Source: Megamerina dolium (taxonomy: Eukaryota > Arthropoda > Insecta > Diptera > Megamerinidae). From it: a DNA stretch of 64,000 nt. The translations under genes were made by a program, and so were the position numbers. The stretch's first letter is position 1. Every line of letters starts with the position of its first letter. The DNA lies in the NCBI GenBank assembly GCA_963854835.1, contig OY978530.1, positions 10,668,872 to 10,732,871 of the forward strand, in the 5' to 3' direction. Shown piece by piece: positions 9,080 through 20,822 of the stretch. The notes under the pieces were generated by a model. It saw nothing but the letters and a program-made list of their open reading frames with translations. It was not told the DNA's origin and did no database searches.

Positions 9080-9725
9080 GGAGTTCGAAACTTGAACTTG
9101 TCGATACTGTCGTGAGCTTTGGTTTTTCGATTAACTCGAACCTAATGTGTTGTGACCACGTTAATGGAGTTGTCTCTAAATATATTATACTTTACGTTCC
9201 CTTCAGTTTTCAGCCGAATACACTCCGTCTTCAGTTAGAGTTAACTTGGTAAAGCAATTAGTGGTTCCCCACATTACATACTTCAGTGTTGTTTATAGTA
9301 AATTGGATTCCACATCATAACGTAAACTTACACAAGCATTCAACAGTGTGATCCGATATGCATTTGATCTGCGTTTCTATGATCATATTTCTGACAAATC
9401 TACCGCTATTCTAGGAGTTGGATAGCTGACTTTTTGGAAATTCGTAATATAATTTATCTTCACTGACTTATTACTTGCAAAACACCTGAGTATCTATATG
9501 AGAAATTGCGATTTTTGCAATCTACACGATCCAATGAACTCATTATCCCTATGTTTAATCATTTGAATTCTAGTCGTTTCTTCTTTGTCAACGACATTAG
9601 ACCATGAAACTCGCTTCCATTCGGGCTCAAGCGAATTGTTCATGTTGGCGGTTTCAGAACTCCGGCACTACAGATTGTATTCGAGATTCAACTTTGAGCT
9701 TTTGTGTAACAGGCACCATAACTGA
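9080..9725 (+). pseudogene. Non-LTR RT C-terminal fragment, clade unresolved
   Basis: Plus-strand frames read VKQLVVPHITYFSVVYSKLD near 9250-9310, then RYAFDLRFYDHIS, EIRNIIYLH, CKTPEYLYEKLRFLQ and a late VNDIRPWNSLP segment near 9590-9620. This is the usual order of the thumb and C-terminal part of CR1-like reverse transcriptases. Stops and frameshifts are frequent. It faces the minus-strand Jockey copy that starts at 9730. Confidence 0.55.
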
Positions 9726-9729
9726 TTAA

Positions 9730-11113
9730 TTCTTAGCTTGATCTAAGTTTTCTTTGCCTCTATGTGATTGTTCCAGGTCACCTTCTGTCGAAGTGAATAC
9801 CCAAGTACTTTGTTGAGGAACATTGTGGAATTGATTGGCCATTTATTTTAAGTGGGGGACATTTATCTAGCCTTAGAGTAAAGGTTACATGTACGTTCTT
9901 TGATTCATTGACTTTTATACGCCATTTTGCTAACCAGATTTCGAGAGAATCGAGATGAGTCTGCAGGAGTTTAGTAGCTTCTATGGGGTTAGAGGGAGAG
10001 CACAATATTGCTGTATCATCAGCAAAGATCGATATAAATGTATAGTTATTGTTGGGCATATCTAAAGTGTATAAGAGATACAGTAAGAGGCCCAAACCGA
10101 TTCCTTGTGGAACGCCATCGTGAATATCCAATGGATTTGTTGTGTAATCCTTGTGATGTACGAGAAATTGTCTTTTCGTGAGATAGCTACTAAGCAATGA
10201 GTAGACATTTGCAGGCAGTAATAATTTGAGCGGGTGCCGTAGCTCAGTGGTTAGTGTGTTCGCCTTCTGACCTGTAGGTCGTGGTTCAATACCCGGCTGA
10301 TGCATAACAAATTTAATATTGAAAAGATTTTTCTTTCGAACGGTACCCACCTGTCGGCAAGCAATTGGCAATTCTTCCGACAGTAACAACTTGCCATGAA
10401 AAAGCTTCTAAAAAAGAACTCTGTGACAAAACTCAGAAAAAGTGATGTCACAAGTGTTCTGCCGTTCGGAACCGGCTAAAATAAGTAGGTCCATTCTAAT
10501 ACTGTCCAAAAATTTAAGACGCACAACAGTAATGGAAGAGAAGTTCGGCCAATGAGCCCTTTGGGGCTTTAAGTGCCACATATTTATTTTATTTATAATA
10601 ATTTGAGTTTGTAAATAAGGCCATCGTGCCATACTTTATCGAAAGCTTGAGTGATATCAAGAAAGACAGCTGAGCAATACTTTTTTTCTTCAAAAGTGTT
10701 CCTTATCAGAGTTACAATGCGGTGGACTTGTTCTATTGTGCCGTGCTGTTTTCTAAATCCAAACTGATGTTGAGGAATCAGTTGGTTGAGATTAATAAAT
10801 GGAGTTATATTCATGAAAAGTAGCTTTTCGAATACTTTAGAAAGTAGAGGCAGGAGGCTGATAGGTCTGTACGATGCAACTTTTAAAGGGTATTTTCCTG
10901 GTTTTGCTATCATTATAATTTTTGAAGTTTTCCAGCATTTGGGATAGTGTTTAATACTAAGGATCGCATTGAAAATGTGCATGAGATGAATTACTGAAGA
11001 CGGAGGTAGCTCTTTTATCACTTTACCGGTAATTTTATCTGGACCAGGTGATTTTTTTGCGTTTTAATCTTTGTAAATTGCTTTGAATATGTCCTTCTTT
11101 TTAATTTTGAGCG
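9730..11113 (-). pseudogene. Jockey-type ORF2: reverse transcriptase, interrupted by a SINE
   Basis: On the minus strand, 10593-11021 carries the early RT blocks (PKCWKTSKIIMIAKPGK, SYRPISLLPLLSKVFEK, HQFGFRKQHGT, AVFLDITQAFDKVWH). After the SINE (10231-10595) the frame resumes with GVPQGIGLGLLLYLLYT (normally GVPQGS.LGP) and the active site FADDT near 10020, ending with STKYLGIHFDRR at 9780. The copy is truncated at about 9730, before the thumb ends. Apart from the SINE and a few lesions the RT is fairly well preserved. It belongs with 11114-13090. Confidence 0.85.
10231..10595 (+). mobile_element. tRNA-derived SINE, copy B
   Basis: Full-length 365-bp copy: box A (TAGCTCAGTGG), box-B-like GGTTCAATACC, body, 3' hairpin AGCCCTTTGGGGCT and an A/T-rich tail. 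It is flanked by a 12-bp duplication, TAATAATTTGAG, at 10219-10230 and 10596-10607. It is inserted antisense into the Jockey RT gene. Its sequence is very close to copy A. Confidence 0.93.
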
Positions 11114-11780
11114 TTATTGACAAAGGTTGAGAAGTGAATTTTGGTAGTGTGGACAATTACCGTCACTCAAACGGATGGGGGAATCAGCGAGAATCGGCTG
11201 ATTTGAGGTTTTTGCTGATTTCCACAAAGAGTAGTCTGACGCTTCACCAGGTGTTAATTTGGCTATGTGATCTTCCAACTTTTTGATGTTGTTGTCTTCT
11301 AGGGCTTGCTTGAGCTTTCGAGTGCAATGCTGTAGCTGTGTTTTCATGTTCGGGAACCTGAATTCTTGCCATTGCCTTCGGAGTCTTCTTTTCTGTCTTA
11401 CTAACAATTTAATGTCGGCTGATGTGTGTGGGCTATAGTTTAATTGCTTTTACACCCTTGTGCAGGTGGTTGAGCTGAGAGCTAATGAGAGCAACTAGTT
11501 GAAGCAACCAAGAATTTGTTACCAAGAGTAGAGAAAAATTCTTTATATTGCTGTTCGGTAATACTGTATCTTGGGGGAAACAATATATCGCAGAAAACAC
11601 TGGCTTAGAGATGTACTCTTCCAAGCAAATAGATGTTGCTTGCAAATAGACTCTACTGAAATCTTCGAGAACATGATGTTTTATTCTGCTTTTTATCAAT
11701 ATGGCATTTCTTTCACGTGCCTTACCATGAGGATGATTTGTGGTGTACAGTTTGTAATGTGGTATCCGGTAGAAATTTTT
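11114..11780 (-). pseudogene. Jockey-type endonuclease remnant and EN-RT linker
   Basis: The linker (LVRQKRRLRRQWQEFRFP, HIAKLTPGEASDYSLWKSAK) occupies 11114-11407. At 11433-11780 a compressed endonuclease remnant shows SAIYCFPQDTVLP (cf. AIYCPP of Jockey endonucleases) and FFSTLGNKFLVA. The rest of the endonuclease, including the SDH block, is deleted, so this copy could not nick DNA. Confidence 0.65.
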
Positions 11781-11783
11781 GTC

Positions 11784-12793
11784 TCAGATGTGGGTGGGTA
11801 GTGAATGCTTCTGCTCATTATTTACATTGCTTTGTTGGTGTGGGTTTTGTTTCAAAACAATAGCGTATGAATTGGTTTGATTTTTGTTTGGGATTGCAGA
11901 GAAGGATTGTGTTGCATCAAGATTTTGTCTCTGACTTGAGTTGGCTATCTGAGTTTGCTCAACTGGTTTTAGAGGTTGTTTACTAGAGGAGAAATTTAGC
12001 TTTAGGGTTGTATATACTGGGCAACCTCTATAATTTGCGGTGTGATTACCTCCACAATTGCTGCATTTTTTCATGCTAGGATCGTTTTAGACTTTAGGCA
12101 TATGTTTGATTTATGAAAATCTTCACAAATCACACAAACAGTTGGCAAGGTATAATATGTAGTAGTATGTCCATACTCTTGGCAGTTGCTGCACTGAAGA
12201 GGTCCAGTTCTCTTATGGGGTTTTTCTATTGTGATTTTGCAATGCAATATATATCGAATTTTATATATGAGTACTTCACCTCTTTTAAGGATGTCTGTTT
12301 CAGGTTGAAGTTCAATGCGATATAACGGTTGAGATATATTGCTCTTGTTGAGAATGTTGAATACCGTTTTGGCTTGAAACCCTTCTTCCTGAAGGGCAAG
12401 TTTGATGTCGTTAATATCAACGTTGGGTTCGATGCCTTTGATTACAACGGTTAAGCCCTCACTACTTTTTAGCTGATATGTGTAATAATTCTTTTTTACA
12501 GCTTCAAATTCCGCAATTACTTTGCGATAATGAGTTTCGCTGTAGATTTGCACTTTCGTTTTCTCAATTTGTCCTTTGCGAATTAGAACAACTTGGAAAT
12601 TCTTTGGTCCTATAAGACTTGTTATTCTGGAATTCAACTTCTCTGAGTTACGTTCTCTTAAGAAAATGGGTTTAGGTTTGAAATTTTTCTTGGGGATAAT
12701 ATTTTCGTCACTTTCATTACTTGAAAGCAATGCGTATCTATTTTTCGAACTATTAGGGGTAGTGTTTTGCTTCTGAATTTTTGTTGAATCCAT
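11784..12793 (-). pseudogene. Jockey-type ORF1 (Gag-like RNA-binding protein), one frameshift
   Basis: ORF1 begins at an ATG at 12791-12793 and stays open to 12071. It contains LTVVIKGIEPNVDINDIKLALQ, the RRM-like fold of Jockey Gag, and zinc-knuckle motifs CSNCQEYGHTTTYY and CVICEDFHKSNIC. After a frameshift at about 12074 the third knuckle CSNCGGNHTANYRGC and a polar tail follow to 11784. The protein would coat element RNA. A homologous ORF1 lies on the plus strand at 33125-34885. The start could lie further upstream (see 12794-13090). Confidence 0.83.
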
Positions 12794-13090
12794 TTGTTTT
12801 GAATTTTTGGGGACTTCTTTTTCGATTTACTATAGTAACGTAGCGATCAATTCCAGTTTAAACGGCAACTGGTTCTGTAATAGTCATCGCACTAGTTGTC
12901 TTTACTACTGGGTCATGTACTTCAGTAGAAAGGCCGTTATTTGCTTGCTTTGGTGTTGTAGCTGTTGGTGTTACAGCAGGAGAAGCGCATTGTACACTCC
13001 ACGGTATAGAGGGAGATAGAACATCAAGACAGAACATATTATTTTGTTTATCTGCATTTGATGGGATTGGACATAAGTTTGTTGTTGCCA
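12794..13090 (-). other. Probable 5' extension of the Jockey ORF1
   Basis: A minus-strand frame (12858-13091) is rich in T, P and A (AVTPTATTPKQANNG) like the N-terminus of the other Jockey ORF1 at 33125-33463. It may be the original N-terminus separated by a frame break, or 5' UTR. Beyond 13090 I see no element sequence. Confidence 0.4.
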
Positions 13091-13456
13091 AATTTTATGT
13101 AGTGTTAGAGTGAAGAATATGTGCTAGCAAGAGATTTGCACTGTTATTTTCACTTTTGCTTTAACACAGACATTAACAGGCGATTGCCTTTGTCGGAGAG
13201 GAGAGCGCTGAACAATAATATTACAAACAAAATATGTTTGCGAACTATGTTATTTTTTATCTTTGATTTTATTTTTATTTTTTACTTATCTGTATGCACA
13301 ATAAATTCAACTATAACACAGAAATGACTGGTTGTTTTTATTTAGTGTCTTTTAGCAATGTAATAGATTTTTCAAACTGAAATCAATTACTTATCTGACT
13401 CTTTCAAAGGAGAGATCCAAAACACGTCCACTCTTTTTGGTGATTAACACTGATTG

Positions 13457-13498
<42 letters not shown>
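13457..13498. repeat. (TAA)n microsatellite
   Basis: About 13 uninterrupted TAA/ATA units. Confidence 0.97.
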
Positions 13499-13694
13499 TT
13501 ATAATTTTAAGAAAGAGTTAGATAACCAAAGTAATATTTACAATTTATGACTAATCATTTCCAAAAAATATTTTTTATAGGTATAATCTATGCGCCATTA
13601 AATTTGCAATTTTTATATCTATACAACTCCATTTCGGAAAAATTGTCAATTATGAGTTGTAAGTGTTTGACCATTGATATGCAGACTTTGAATG

Positions 13695-13716
13695 TACAGG
13701 GTGATTTTTTGGCAAC
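13695..13716 (+). repeat. Solo transposon end (mariner-type TIR)
   Basis: TACAGGGTGATTTTTTGGC is a TA followed by the same terminal sequence as the element at 7633-8173. I found no matching inverted end nearby, so this is a truncated copy or a solo end. Confidence 0.5.
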
Positions 13717-14805
13717 ACTGTTGAATTTTTTATATTAACAACTTTGAATATATGTACAAAGCATTCAGAAACATTTGTCAATTGCAATCAGTTATTTTTT
13801 CAAGGTTAAATTTAATGATAATTTAAATAGAATAGAAACATGGAAACGTAATAGAAAGAATACACAGTTCGTGACGCATTCGTGAGATTTGATAGGTCCC
13901 TTATTCCGGATCAAAAGCGGCAACATTGGAATATTTATTATATTATATCACTTTTCACAGTTCACGTTTTGATAACCTCTCAAACGATTTAATGCTGGTT
14001 TAATGGTAGATTACCTAAAACAACATATTTGATTGTTTTGGGATACCTGAGACCATTTTCATTGACAATGTCATTAAATTCAAAAGTCACAAATTTGAAT
14101 CGCTTTTAACCAAGTATGACATTAAACGATTTTTCATTGTAATATATTTCCTATAATCAAACGCTTTAGAAAGAGTAAATAGATTCCTCAACGAAACATT
14201 ACGTACATTCGTATAAATCAGAGGGAATGGGGCTATTATATAAGCAGCATTCCCTCAGCTCTCCGCAACAACATACATCAATCCCAAGAATAATAAAAAT
14301 TAAAGAGTGCGCCCATCAGAGAGAATTTGTGAGTGCTGTGACATAAAACTGATTCAGTTGCAAGAGAAATGACAAAATGGCGAACAAATTGAAAACAAAA
14401 ATTTTAACAATGCAGAATCATGAATGAATAAAGCAGCCATTGGACCAATGGACGTTAGAGAACCGATTTGTGGTAAAAAATGGGCGCAACCTCAGTATTC
14501 TGTCAACCGAGTATATGCATGTATGAATGTTGAGACTATCATTACAAATTGCATTCCTTTCGTATTTCTTAATTTATTTTTCGTTTTTAAAAAGTATCTG
14601 TTTGTTAGAATTACTCTCAAATTCAGTTGAAGTTGAAGGAAATTGAAAGAGGACAAGAAGATACAGTGTCTTCGAGCATAACAAAGTATGAAAAGGACAT
14701 GTTATATGTGTATAAGACGTCAATACGCCCCAATTCCCCCATCCATAGGTTGAATAATACATAGGCATAACTATACTGGGTTCTTGATTTGTAAGGGGTC
14801 ATTAA
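13717..14805. other. No recognisable gene; possible polymerase II promoter inside
   Basis: AT-rich sequence with short frames only. The one notable feature is a TATA-like element (listed separately at 14237-14300). A small frame (14424-14630) starts downstream of it but has no recognisable motif. Confidence 0.4.
14237..14300 (+). promoter_or_regulatory. Candidate TATA promoter
   Basis: TATATAAG at 14237-14244 sits in a locally GC-richer context (GGGAATGGGGC upstream). It is followed 20-30 bp later by pyrimidine-rich TCAGCT and CCGCAACA initiator-like sites. The transcript it might drive is not identifiable; it could be a host gene 5' end or an element promoter. Weak evidence. Confidence 0.25.
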
Positions 14806-15085
14806 CAAAAATATGTGGCACTTATAAACCCCGAAATGCTTTTCGACCGAGTTTCTCTTTCAGTACTGTCGTGAGTGTTAAATTTTGAACGGTATAAGAA
14901 GGCACTTACTTATTTCACCCTGTTCTGAACGGCAGAACCCTTGTGACATCACTTTTTGTGAACTTTGCCAGAGAGTTCTTTTAGAAGTTTTTTCATGGCA
15001 AATTGTTACTGCGGAAAGAATTGCTTGCCGCTAGGTGGGCACCGTTCGAAAGAAAAATATTTTCGATATTAAATGTATATTTCAG
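14806..15085 (-). mobile_element. tRNA-derived SINE, copy E, old and headless
   Basis: Minus-strand copy of the SINE body: ATATGTGGCAC at the tail, then the hairpin region (degraded), CGGCAGAACCCTTGTGACATCA, TTTCATGGCAAATTGTTACTG and GTTCGAAAGAAAAATATTTTCGATATTAAAT. It ends where the tRNA-like head should begin, so the head is missing. It is visibly more diverged than copies A, B, C and D. No target-site duplication was seen. Confidence 0.8.
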
Positions 15086-15704
15086 TTGAATGAGTCTTTA
15101 AATAAAGTAATATATAAACAACTGGTCTGGTTCCTTTGTAAGGAATATTTTAACTATAGCCGAACTGATCACCTACGGTATGTAGGTACATTTTCCCTCG
15201 ATTTATCTTGATAAGAGCTTGCGGTATTGCATATTGATCACATTTCCGAATCCAATCAGTGACATTCCAATCGGTTTCATATTAGTTCTACATTTTTTTT
15301 TAATGCCCAAATGCCCAAATGATAGTTGGATTGGGTACGACTTAAAGTGCATGTTGTATTCATTTCGGCCAGATGGAACTTGTCGCGACAGAAAAAAGAA
15401 GGAAGATGCTTTATGTATATGTAAAAATCGGTCGGCCAGGCCAATTGTAAGGTAATTTTCCTTTGTTATTATGTACAGTACGCCTTTGCTGTTCGGCTTT
15501 CATTAGGCGTTTCTTGCTTCTCTGGATGTACACGCTGCACCTTATATTCCATAACCTTGGTCTTAACCTGGGTCGTTCCACGTATCTTCTTGTATTCGTT
15601 CTGTGGTCCAAGACTCCTCTAACAAGGCATTTGCGAGTCATATGTATGGTTTTTGCTTTCTACTTAATGTCATTATTTACGATACTTGATTTTAAAATCA
15701 CAAC
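15086..15704. other. No recognisable gene
   Basis: Only short frames in both strands. A basic 76-codon minus-strand frame (15411-15641, ERPRLRPRLW) has no motif I can assign. Confidence 0.45.
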
Positions 15705-17060
15705 TCTTCAGCCGTTAAATTTAGCAAGCAGTTGCGGCTCTGGATTTTTAATTAAAGAGTTCGGGAGATCTCCTCCTCTGGCGGGATCGTTCGAAGGATC
15801 ACCATTCACTAACATGGAGAAGTGTTCCCTCCATATGCACAATATACTCTGGACATCTGATATCAGATCCCCATTTGTGTCAAAAGGAACAGGACTTTAA
15901 ACCGAAGCTCAGGCGCTGATCTTCTCGAGTCTAATTCTTGTCTCTTCTCATCTCTTTCTCCTTACACTCTCGCCTTTCTAGCTCTCTCTTCTTACGGCTG
16001 TTCCTTAACAGCTCACGTGGCATCTGTATGCGACGTCCTTCTCTCTCGTAGCGTCGCGACATTCCTGGTCATACCACTCATTCCTCAGAGGCCCGCAAAC
16101 CGATTACCTCCTCAGCAGCAGTAGTCTTGGAATGATATATATTTGACCACTGTGCACATGTATCATCAAGAGGGAGACTGTTCTGCATAAGCAGATCCGA
16201 TAGTCAAGTGGCAAATGCATCTGCTGTCTCTGGTGATCGCAGCTTACTGACGTCTAGCTTTCTCTGTGTGGGACTCCTCTTGTTATTTGCGACACATAAA
16301 CGTGTGCGTTTATGCAACAAGGTGGTGATCCGAGTCGATGTTGGCACCACGGATCGAGTTCACGTCCATCACACTGGAAGCATGCCTTCCGTCAATCACC
16401 ACATGATCAATTGGGTTTCTTGTTCGTTGATCTGGAGACAGTCATGTCGCTTTGTGGATGTCGAGATGCTGGAATCTGGTACCACCAATTACCATGCTTC
16501 ATAAACTTCTTCGAGGCGCACTCTTTGGTTGCATCTTCGTTCTCATCTGTGGGAGCGTGAGCACATATTACGCTGATGTTGAAAAATTTTGCAGATTGTT
16601 GCCAGCCATTCATTCACAGGTGTTAACTGCGAGACAAGATGTCGCACTCTCGTACTAACAACTAATCTATATCTGAGTTTATGGCTCTCCGCATGGCAAC
16701 TGTTGTAGATATCACAAGGTGCTCTTTTAGAGCAACTCTGTCCCATCCATCGTATTTCCTGAAGTGCAGGGATGTCAGCCTTGTATTTTTCGAGAATCCA
16801 GCCAGCTGGATAGAAGCACCTTCCGTATAGAGGGACCGGACATTCCAGGTGCATACCCGTAATACGTAGTTCTTATTTAGTTTGCAGGGTCGTGAATAAA
16901 AGGGGTAGTCCTTATCGGAGACACGGTTTGATATTTCATTGTGGGAAATTTTTATGTAGTGGGTCCCAAGCCCAACGCACAACCTTTAACCGAGGAGGTT
17001 TTTGCCACTCACTTTAGCTGCCTCCCAGCGGATGCCCGGTAGTCGCTACCTAGATTACCA
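15705..17060 (-). pseudogene. RTE-type non-LTR retrotransposon: 5' region, endonuclease and linker
   Basis: Minus strand, in order: a 5' leader near 16983-17060, CTWNVRSLY (start of the endonuclease) at about 16840, PALQEIRWMG, CDIYNSCH, TPVNEWLATI, FNISVICAHAPTDENEDATK (catalytic region) near 16520-16580, a disrupted middle, the linker (15900-16100) and DVQSILCIWREHFSMLVNGD just before the RT, near 15790-15860. The copy is truncated before the RT and has many frameshifts. It overlaps the family of the fragments at 3050-3995. Confidence 0.82.
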
Positions 17061-17563
17061 CATTGGTAAATGAAGGATACATCATCATTACGGAATGAAG
17101 ATGCCATCACATAACGCGCAGAACAAACTACATGCCGTTTAGTAAGGTAACTTGCTATGAGTTCAACAACGATTGCGCTAACCCCAACCGGTTACCTTTC
17201 CAATCATCAGAAAATACCTTACACATTGCAATATTGCGAGCAGCTCTTGAGACTGGTCATAATCATATTAATTATGTTTTGTTTTAACGTAATTCAAAAA
17301 TTAAGAACAAGTTTGAATTACTTTAAATTGTTTATAATAATTTTTTAAACGATATCACATTTTCACTAATTTTCGAAGAAACTTATAACAGAATAGAATG
17401 CTATGACTTTCATGATCATTTACAAATCCACCAAGATATATTAAATTAACACGGTACCTTTACAATATAAATATCAATATTAATGGTAAAAATATATGTT
17501 TCTTATAATAGATAATATTGTATATTTTTGAAAAAGATAAAGACGGCAAAGGATTAAACAAAT
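17061..17563. other. No recognisable gene
   Basis: AT-rich sequence downstream, in element sense, of the errantivirus env relic. An LTR for that element might lie here but I could not delimit one. Confidence 0.4.
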
Positions 17564-18019
17564 TTAATCTAGATATAAAAACTTTGCCAGTAATGGACTA
17601 TTTGTGTAGCTGTTGACTTCTTCAGGATTTGGTATAACCACTTTGAAATCTCCTTCAGGGTTTGGAGTAACTTTTGGTAATGAGTATTTCTTCATAGCGA
17701 TTGATAGGTTGAATGTATTGTATTTCTTGGAAATAATTCTGTATGCTAGTAACACCATTATTGCAGTGGCAATAGTAATGTTCACTACTAGGCTGGCACC
17801 ATATCGATGTTTGACAATTTTTATTTCCTCGGTATTTGTTAGATGCAATTCCTTTAACTTTTCTAGTGATAAGGCTTCTTCAAATATGTTGGTGGTGTTC
17901 CGCGATTGAGCAATAGCTGGTAATGGCTTTGCAGATCATATTATATCGCACCGGAATGTTTTACCCAGTGCCATTATGGTGGAATTTGTGTGATGGATTA
18001 GGAAGGTTCCTTTCAATGG
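17564..18019 (-). pseudogene. Errantivirus (Ty3/gypsy with env) Env C-terminal fragment
   Basis: A minus-strand frame of 94 codons with an upstream extension broken by one frameshift. It contains a GTFLI block typical of errantivirus Env ectodomains, a coil (LEKLKELHL), a hydrophobic transmembrane segment of about 20 residues near the middle and a charged cytoplasmic tail. The ectodomain continues on the far side of the BEL element, at 30042-30960. It is the env of an insect endogenous retrovirus, degraded and interrupted. Confidence 0.75.
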
Positions 18020-18347
18020 TGAAAAATCTTGAGGTTATTCAAGACGAATTTGCCAATCACTAATTAAGTCTAACTTTATTTCTTATTTCAATTTTTCACT
18101 TAGCCTATTAAAACTAAAAAAAACGGATTCAAAAGAGGTAAGTATGTACAAGTATTTCAGTATATAATATTCAAATATGTAGAGGTAAGTAATTATGTAG
18201 GTAATATATTCATGTATAGGTAAGTATGTAGGTAATAAATTTATATATAGGTAAGTATGTAGGTTATAAATATATAGCGAGAAAATTTGTAACATAATGA
18301 TATAGAGTGTCTAACATTAATATGTATACATTATGTTTGACGAAACA
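18020..18347 (-). repeat. 3' LTR of BEL-1
   Basis: 328 bp. Minus-strand start TGTTTCGTCAAACATAATG, end CAAGATTTTTCA. Internally it carries imperfect tandem repeats of about 33 bp (AGGTAAGTATGTAGGTAATA). This copy has one unit more than the 5' LTR, which accounts for the length difference. Confidence 0.92.
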
Positions 18348-18365
18348 CCGGCCACCTTGACAGGA

Positions 18366-18980
18366 TCATGATCCTTCAATTTCTAGAGCTAGCACCGCTA
18401 GTCGGTGAATTGGGCGTCTTATTGTGACCGTTTTGGTGACGACGTCTGCTACTCGAACTTTGCCGTCTTCTCCTGCGACGGTTGTGGCGACGCGGCCGAG
18501 TACCCACTGCTGTGGCGGCACGTTGTCCTCTTGAACGATTACGAGGTCGTTGGGGTGGAAGTTGCGTTGAGGGTAGAGCCATTTGGTTCTCTGTTGAAGT
18601 TCCAAGAGATAACCCTTGGACCACTGTCGCCAAAACTGTTGCTTGAGACAGCAAACAAGTTGCCATCTGTCGCAACAACGCATTGGATCCATTGGCACTT
18701 GTGCTGGTGGCAGCGCCCGCAGTGGGCACCCAATTAGAAGGTGCGGTGGTGTTAGGGCCTCTCCATTGTTGGGGTCCTGACTCAGTGGTAACAAAGGGCG
18801 TGAGTTTAGCACTGCTTCGATCTCTATGAGCAGCGTTTCTACTTGTTCGGCGGTTAGCAATGCCCTGCCTACGGTCCGAACCAGTAAATGTTTCGCCGAC
18901 TTCACTACTGCTTCCCAAAGTCCTGGGAATTGTAAATGACCTTTGGGCTCGCAATCTGTCGGCGGGCAGATTGCCCATAA
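18366..18980 (-). pseudogene. BEL-1 integrase C-terminal part
   Basis: A 179-codon frame (18366-18905) contains EIEAVLNSRPLLPLS, EALTPPHLLIG, FWRQWSKGYLLELQQRTKW and DNVPPQQWVLGRV, the canonical end of BEL/Pao integrases. Just upstream, GLWEAVVKSAKH (the block with the catalytic Glu) follows MGNLPADRLRAQR after a frameshift near 18930. The integrase core with the two catalytic Asp residues, roughly 150 codons, is missing. The integrase is therefore inactive. Confidence 0.88.
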
Positions 18981-19824
18981 TCTGACTTTGCAGTTTCGGC
19001 TTATAATGGAAACAGTGAGTGCAATCTCTGACAGTTCTACTACAGGCCTTTCGAGCGTTTACTAGCCATATTTTTTCTCACAGAAGCGCTACTAATGCCT
19101 TTGGGCCTGCGTGGTGATTGCGAAAATGTAGGAACCGGATGTATGCTTTCACAAAGTGGGAATTCTTGCTTAATAGGAGAGGAAATTTGGCATTGTATGG
19201 GATTGGCGCGTTTAGTAAACGGCCACCTACTCGAATTAATTTGAACGATAACGATGATTCCGAGTATTCGTGCAGAAACGGAGTTAATTTCTGGAAGTTA
19301 GTGGGAAGTACGATTTTCGATAACTTACTAATTTCTTCACTGAATTCAAAATGTTGGATTATTTCGACAATTTTAAGGAAACTCAGTTGTAATTCCTTTG
19401 CGGTTGGCACCACTTCAAATTCTAGCTTTCGATCTAAACATTTTTGAAGCCACCTTCTTATGTAAACGAAAATCCGAAGCACCTTTCTGTGAGATGAGAA
19501 CTTTTCAATTGTTTCTAGCAGTGGATTTATAGTGTTAATTGCGGTTAAAGTAATTGCGCTCTTTTTCTTCTCAAGTGTTTGCTGCTCTGAAGAGAGGTTA
19601 AAATTTATATTTTGTGGCCATAACTTAGGGTCTTCTATAAGGAACATAGGACCGGAGAACAATATTGATGTATTTAATTCGTCCACGTTACAACCCCGAG
19701 ACACTTGATCCGCTGGGTTTTGTTTTGTTGGCACATGTCGCCAAGTGACGTTTTCACTTAACTCTTGGATTTCGGACACTCTATTTGCAACGAACGTTTG
19801 TAATGTAGATGGGTGCGTCTTAAT
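18981..19824 (-). pseudogene. BEL-1 RNase H end and integrase N-terminal region
   Basis: An open frame at 19078-19779 reads VTWRHVPTKQNPADQVSRGC (end of the RNase H/connection), SGPMFLI, then an alpha-helical linker, FKLIRVGGRLLNA and FLHFRNHHAGPKALVALL, the zinc-binding N-terminus of a BEL integrase. The frame continues with lesions into the region of C..C near 19030. It joins 25062-26546 when the LOA element is removed. Confidence 0.87.
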
Positions 19825-19893
19825 ATATATATTTTAGGGATTAGCCGAATCAGAGCACTTATATGGGTCCCTTTTCGTCCCTCAAATCGTGTG

Positions 19894-20801
19894 TTAATTA
19901 TTTGTTCGGTTGCAGAATTCTTCTACTTCCTTCCTCATAATAACATCGAGTTCATCAATAAATTGGCGACCCAGTGTGGACATCCTCCTGCTTGCCAATG
20001 CAGGACACTGGCACACTATGTGTGCCGCTGTCTCTGGCTCTTCCATGCATAATCTGCAAATATCAGCATCCTCCCCATCAACAAGACCCATCTTGCTGAG
20101 GTGGTACCTGAAACTGCCATGCCCAGTTATTAATGCAGTCAACCAGCTTAGAGTCATTCGTCCTAGACTGAGAGCCCTCCTCCATTCACTGCCCTTTGAT
20201 AGCCTCAACGAAGCCTTTGCCTGTCTGCAAGTAGATAAGTTCTCCCATCTCGTGAGATGAAGTTTCTTTATCCACTCTTCGACCTTTGCCTTCACCGTCC
20301 CGCTGCTGAGAGCAACTACTGGTTCCGGTCCGGTCTAGCCAAGGAGTCTGCTGTTTCATTCTGTTCTATACCAATGTGTCCCTTCACCCACATAAGAGTA
20401 ATCGCATTACTACGAGCACACCCATTAAGTTTCTGAACACATTCGAGCGCCAACTTAGAAGATACCGTAGGTTGTTGCAGCCGCCTGACCAACGCCTCGT
20501 TATCGAGTGCTAGCAAGATTTTCTTACCTTGCACCTTTCCATCCAGTAGATGATCTAGCGCATGCATTAGACCAAGCATTTCTGCTTGATAGACCGATAC
20601 GTATCTTCCCAGATTCAGAGTGCATGCCAGTCCCAACTCTTTAGAGAAGATTCCAGCACCCGCTCTGCCATCCATTAATGAACCATCTGTAAAAATACTG
20701 ATGTCATTTTCCTCACATACATCATGTGTGAGGCCGTCTTCAATGATTGTTCTGTGTGACTTTTCAGTCATCTTCAGCCTACCCATTCCCTCCATTGGCA
20801 T
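19894..20801 (-). pseudogene. LOA ORF2: RNase H domain and C-terminal Cys-His motif
   Basis: At 20316-20801 the RNase H motifs are intact in sequence: FTDGSLMDGRAGAGI (first Asp), YQAEMLGLMHAL (Glu), LALDNEALVRRL (Asp) and NETADSLAR (last Asp). After a frameshift at about 20310, 19894-20295 carries a basic helical region and CRLCMEEPETAAHIVCQC, the C-X2-C...H-X4-C motif found near the ends of I/LOA ORF2 proteins. An in-frame amber stop at about 20811 separates this part from the RT. Confidence 0.88.
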
Positions 20802-20822
20802 TTGCGCATCCTTTACACTGCT

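Noticed and set aside
13717..14805. A host gene starting downstream of the TATA-like element
   Set aside because: No exon with recognisable protein similarity or splice-supported frame follows; only the promoter-like motif is kept, at low confidence.
17564..17848. A host membrane protein gene
   Set aside because: The single membrane segment, the GTFLI block and continuity with sequence across the BEL insertion indicate errantivirus Env.
18376..18978. Ser/Arg-rich 200-codon frame overlapping the BEL-1 integrase
   Set aside because: It is mostly an off-frame shadow of the integrase C-terminus; only its first residues (MGNLPADRLRAQR) belong to the integrase frame before a frameshift.
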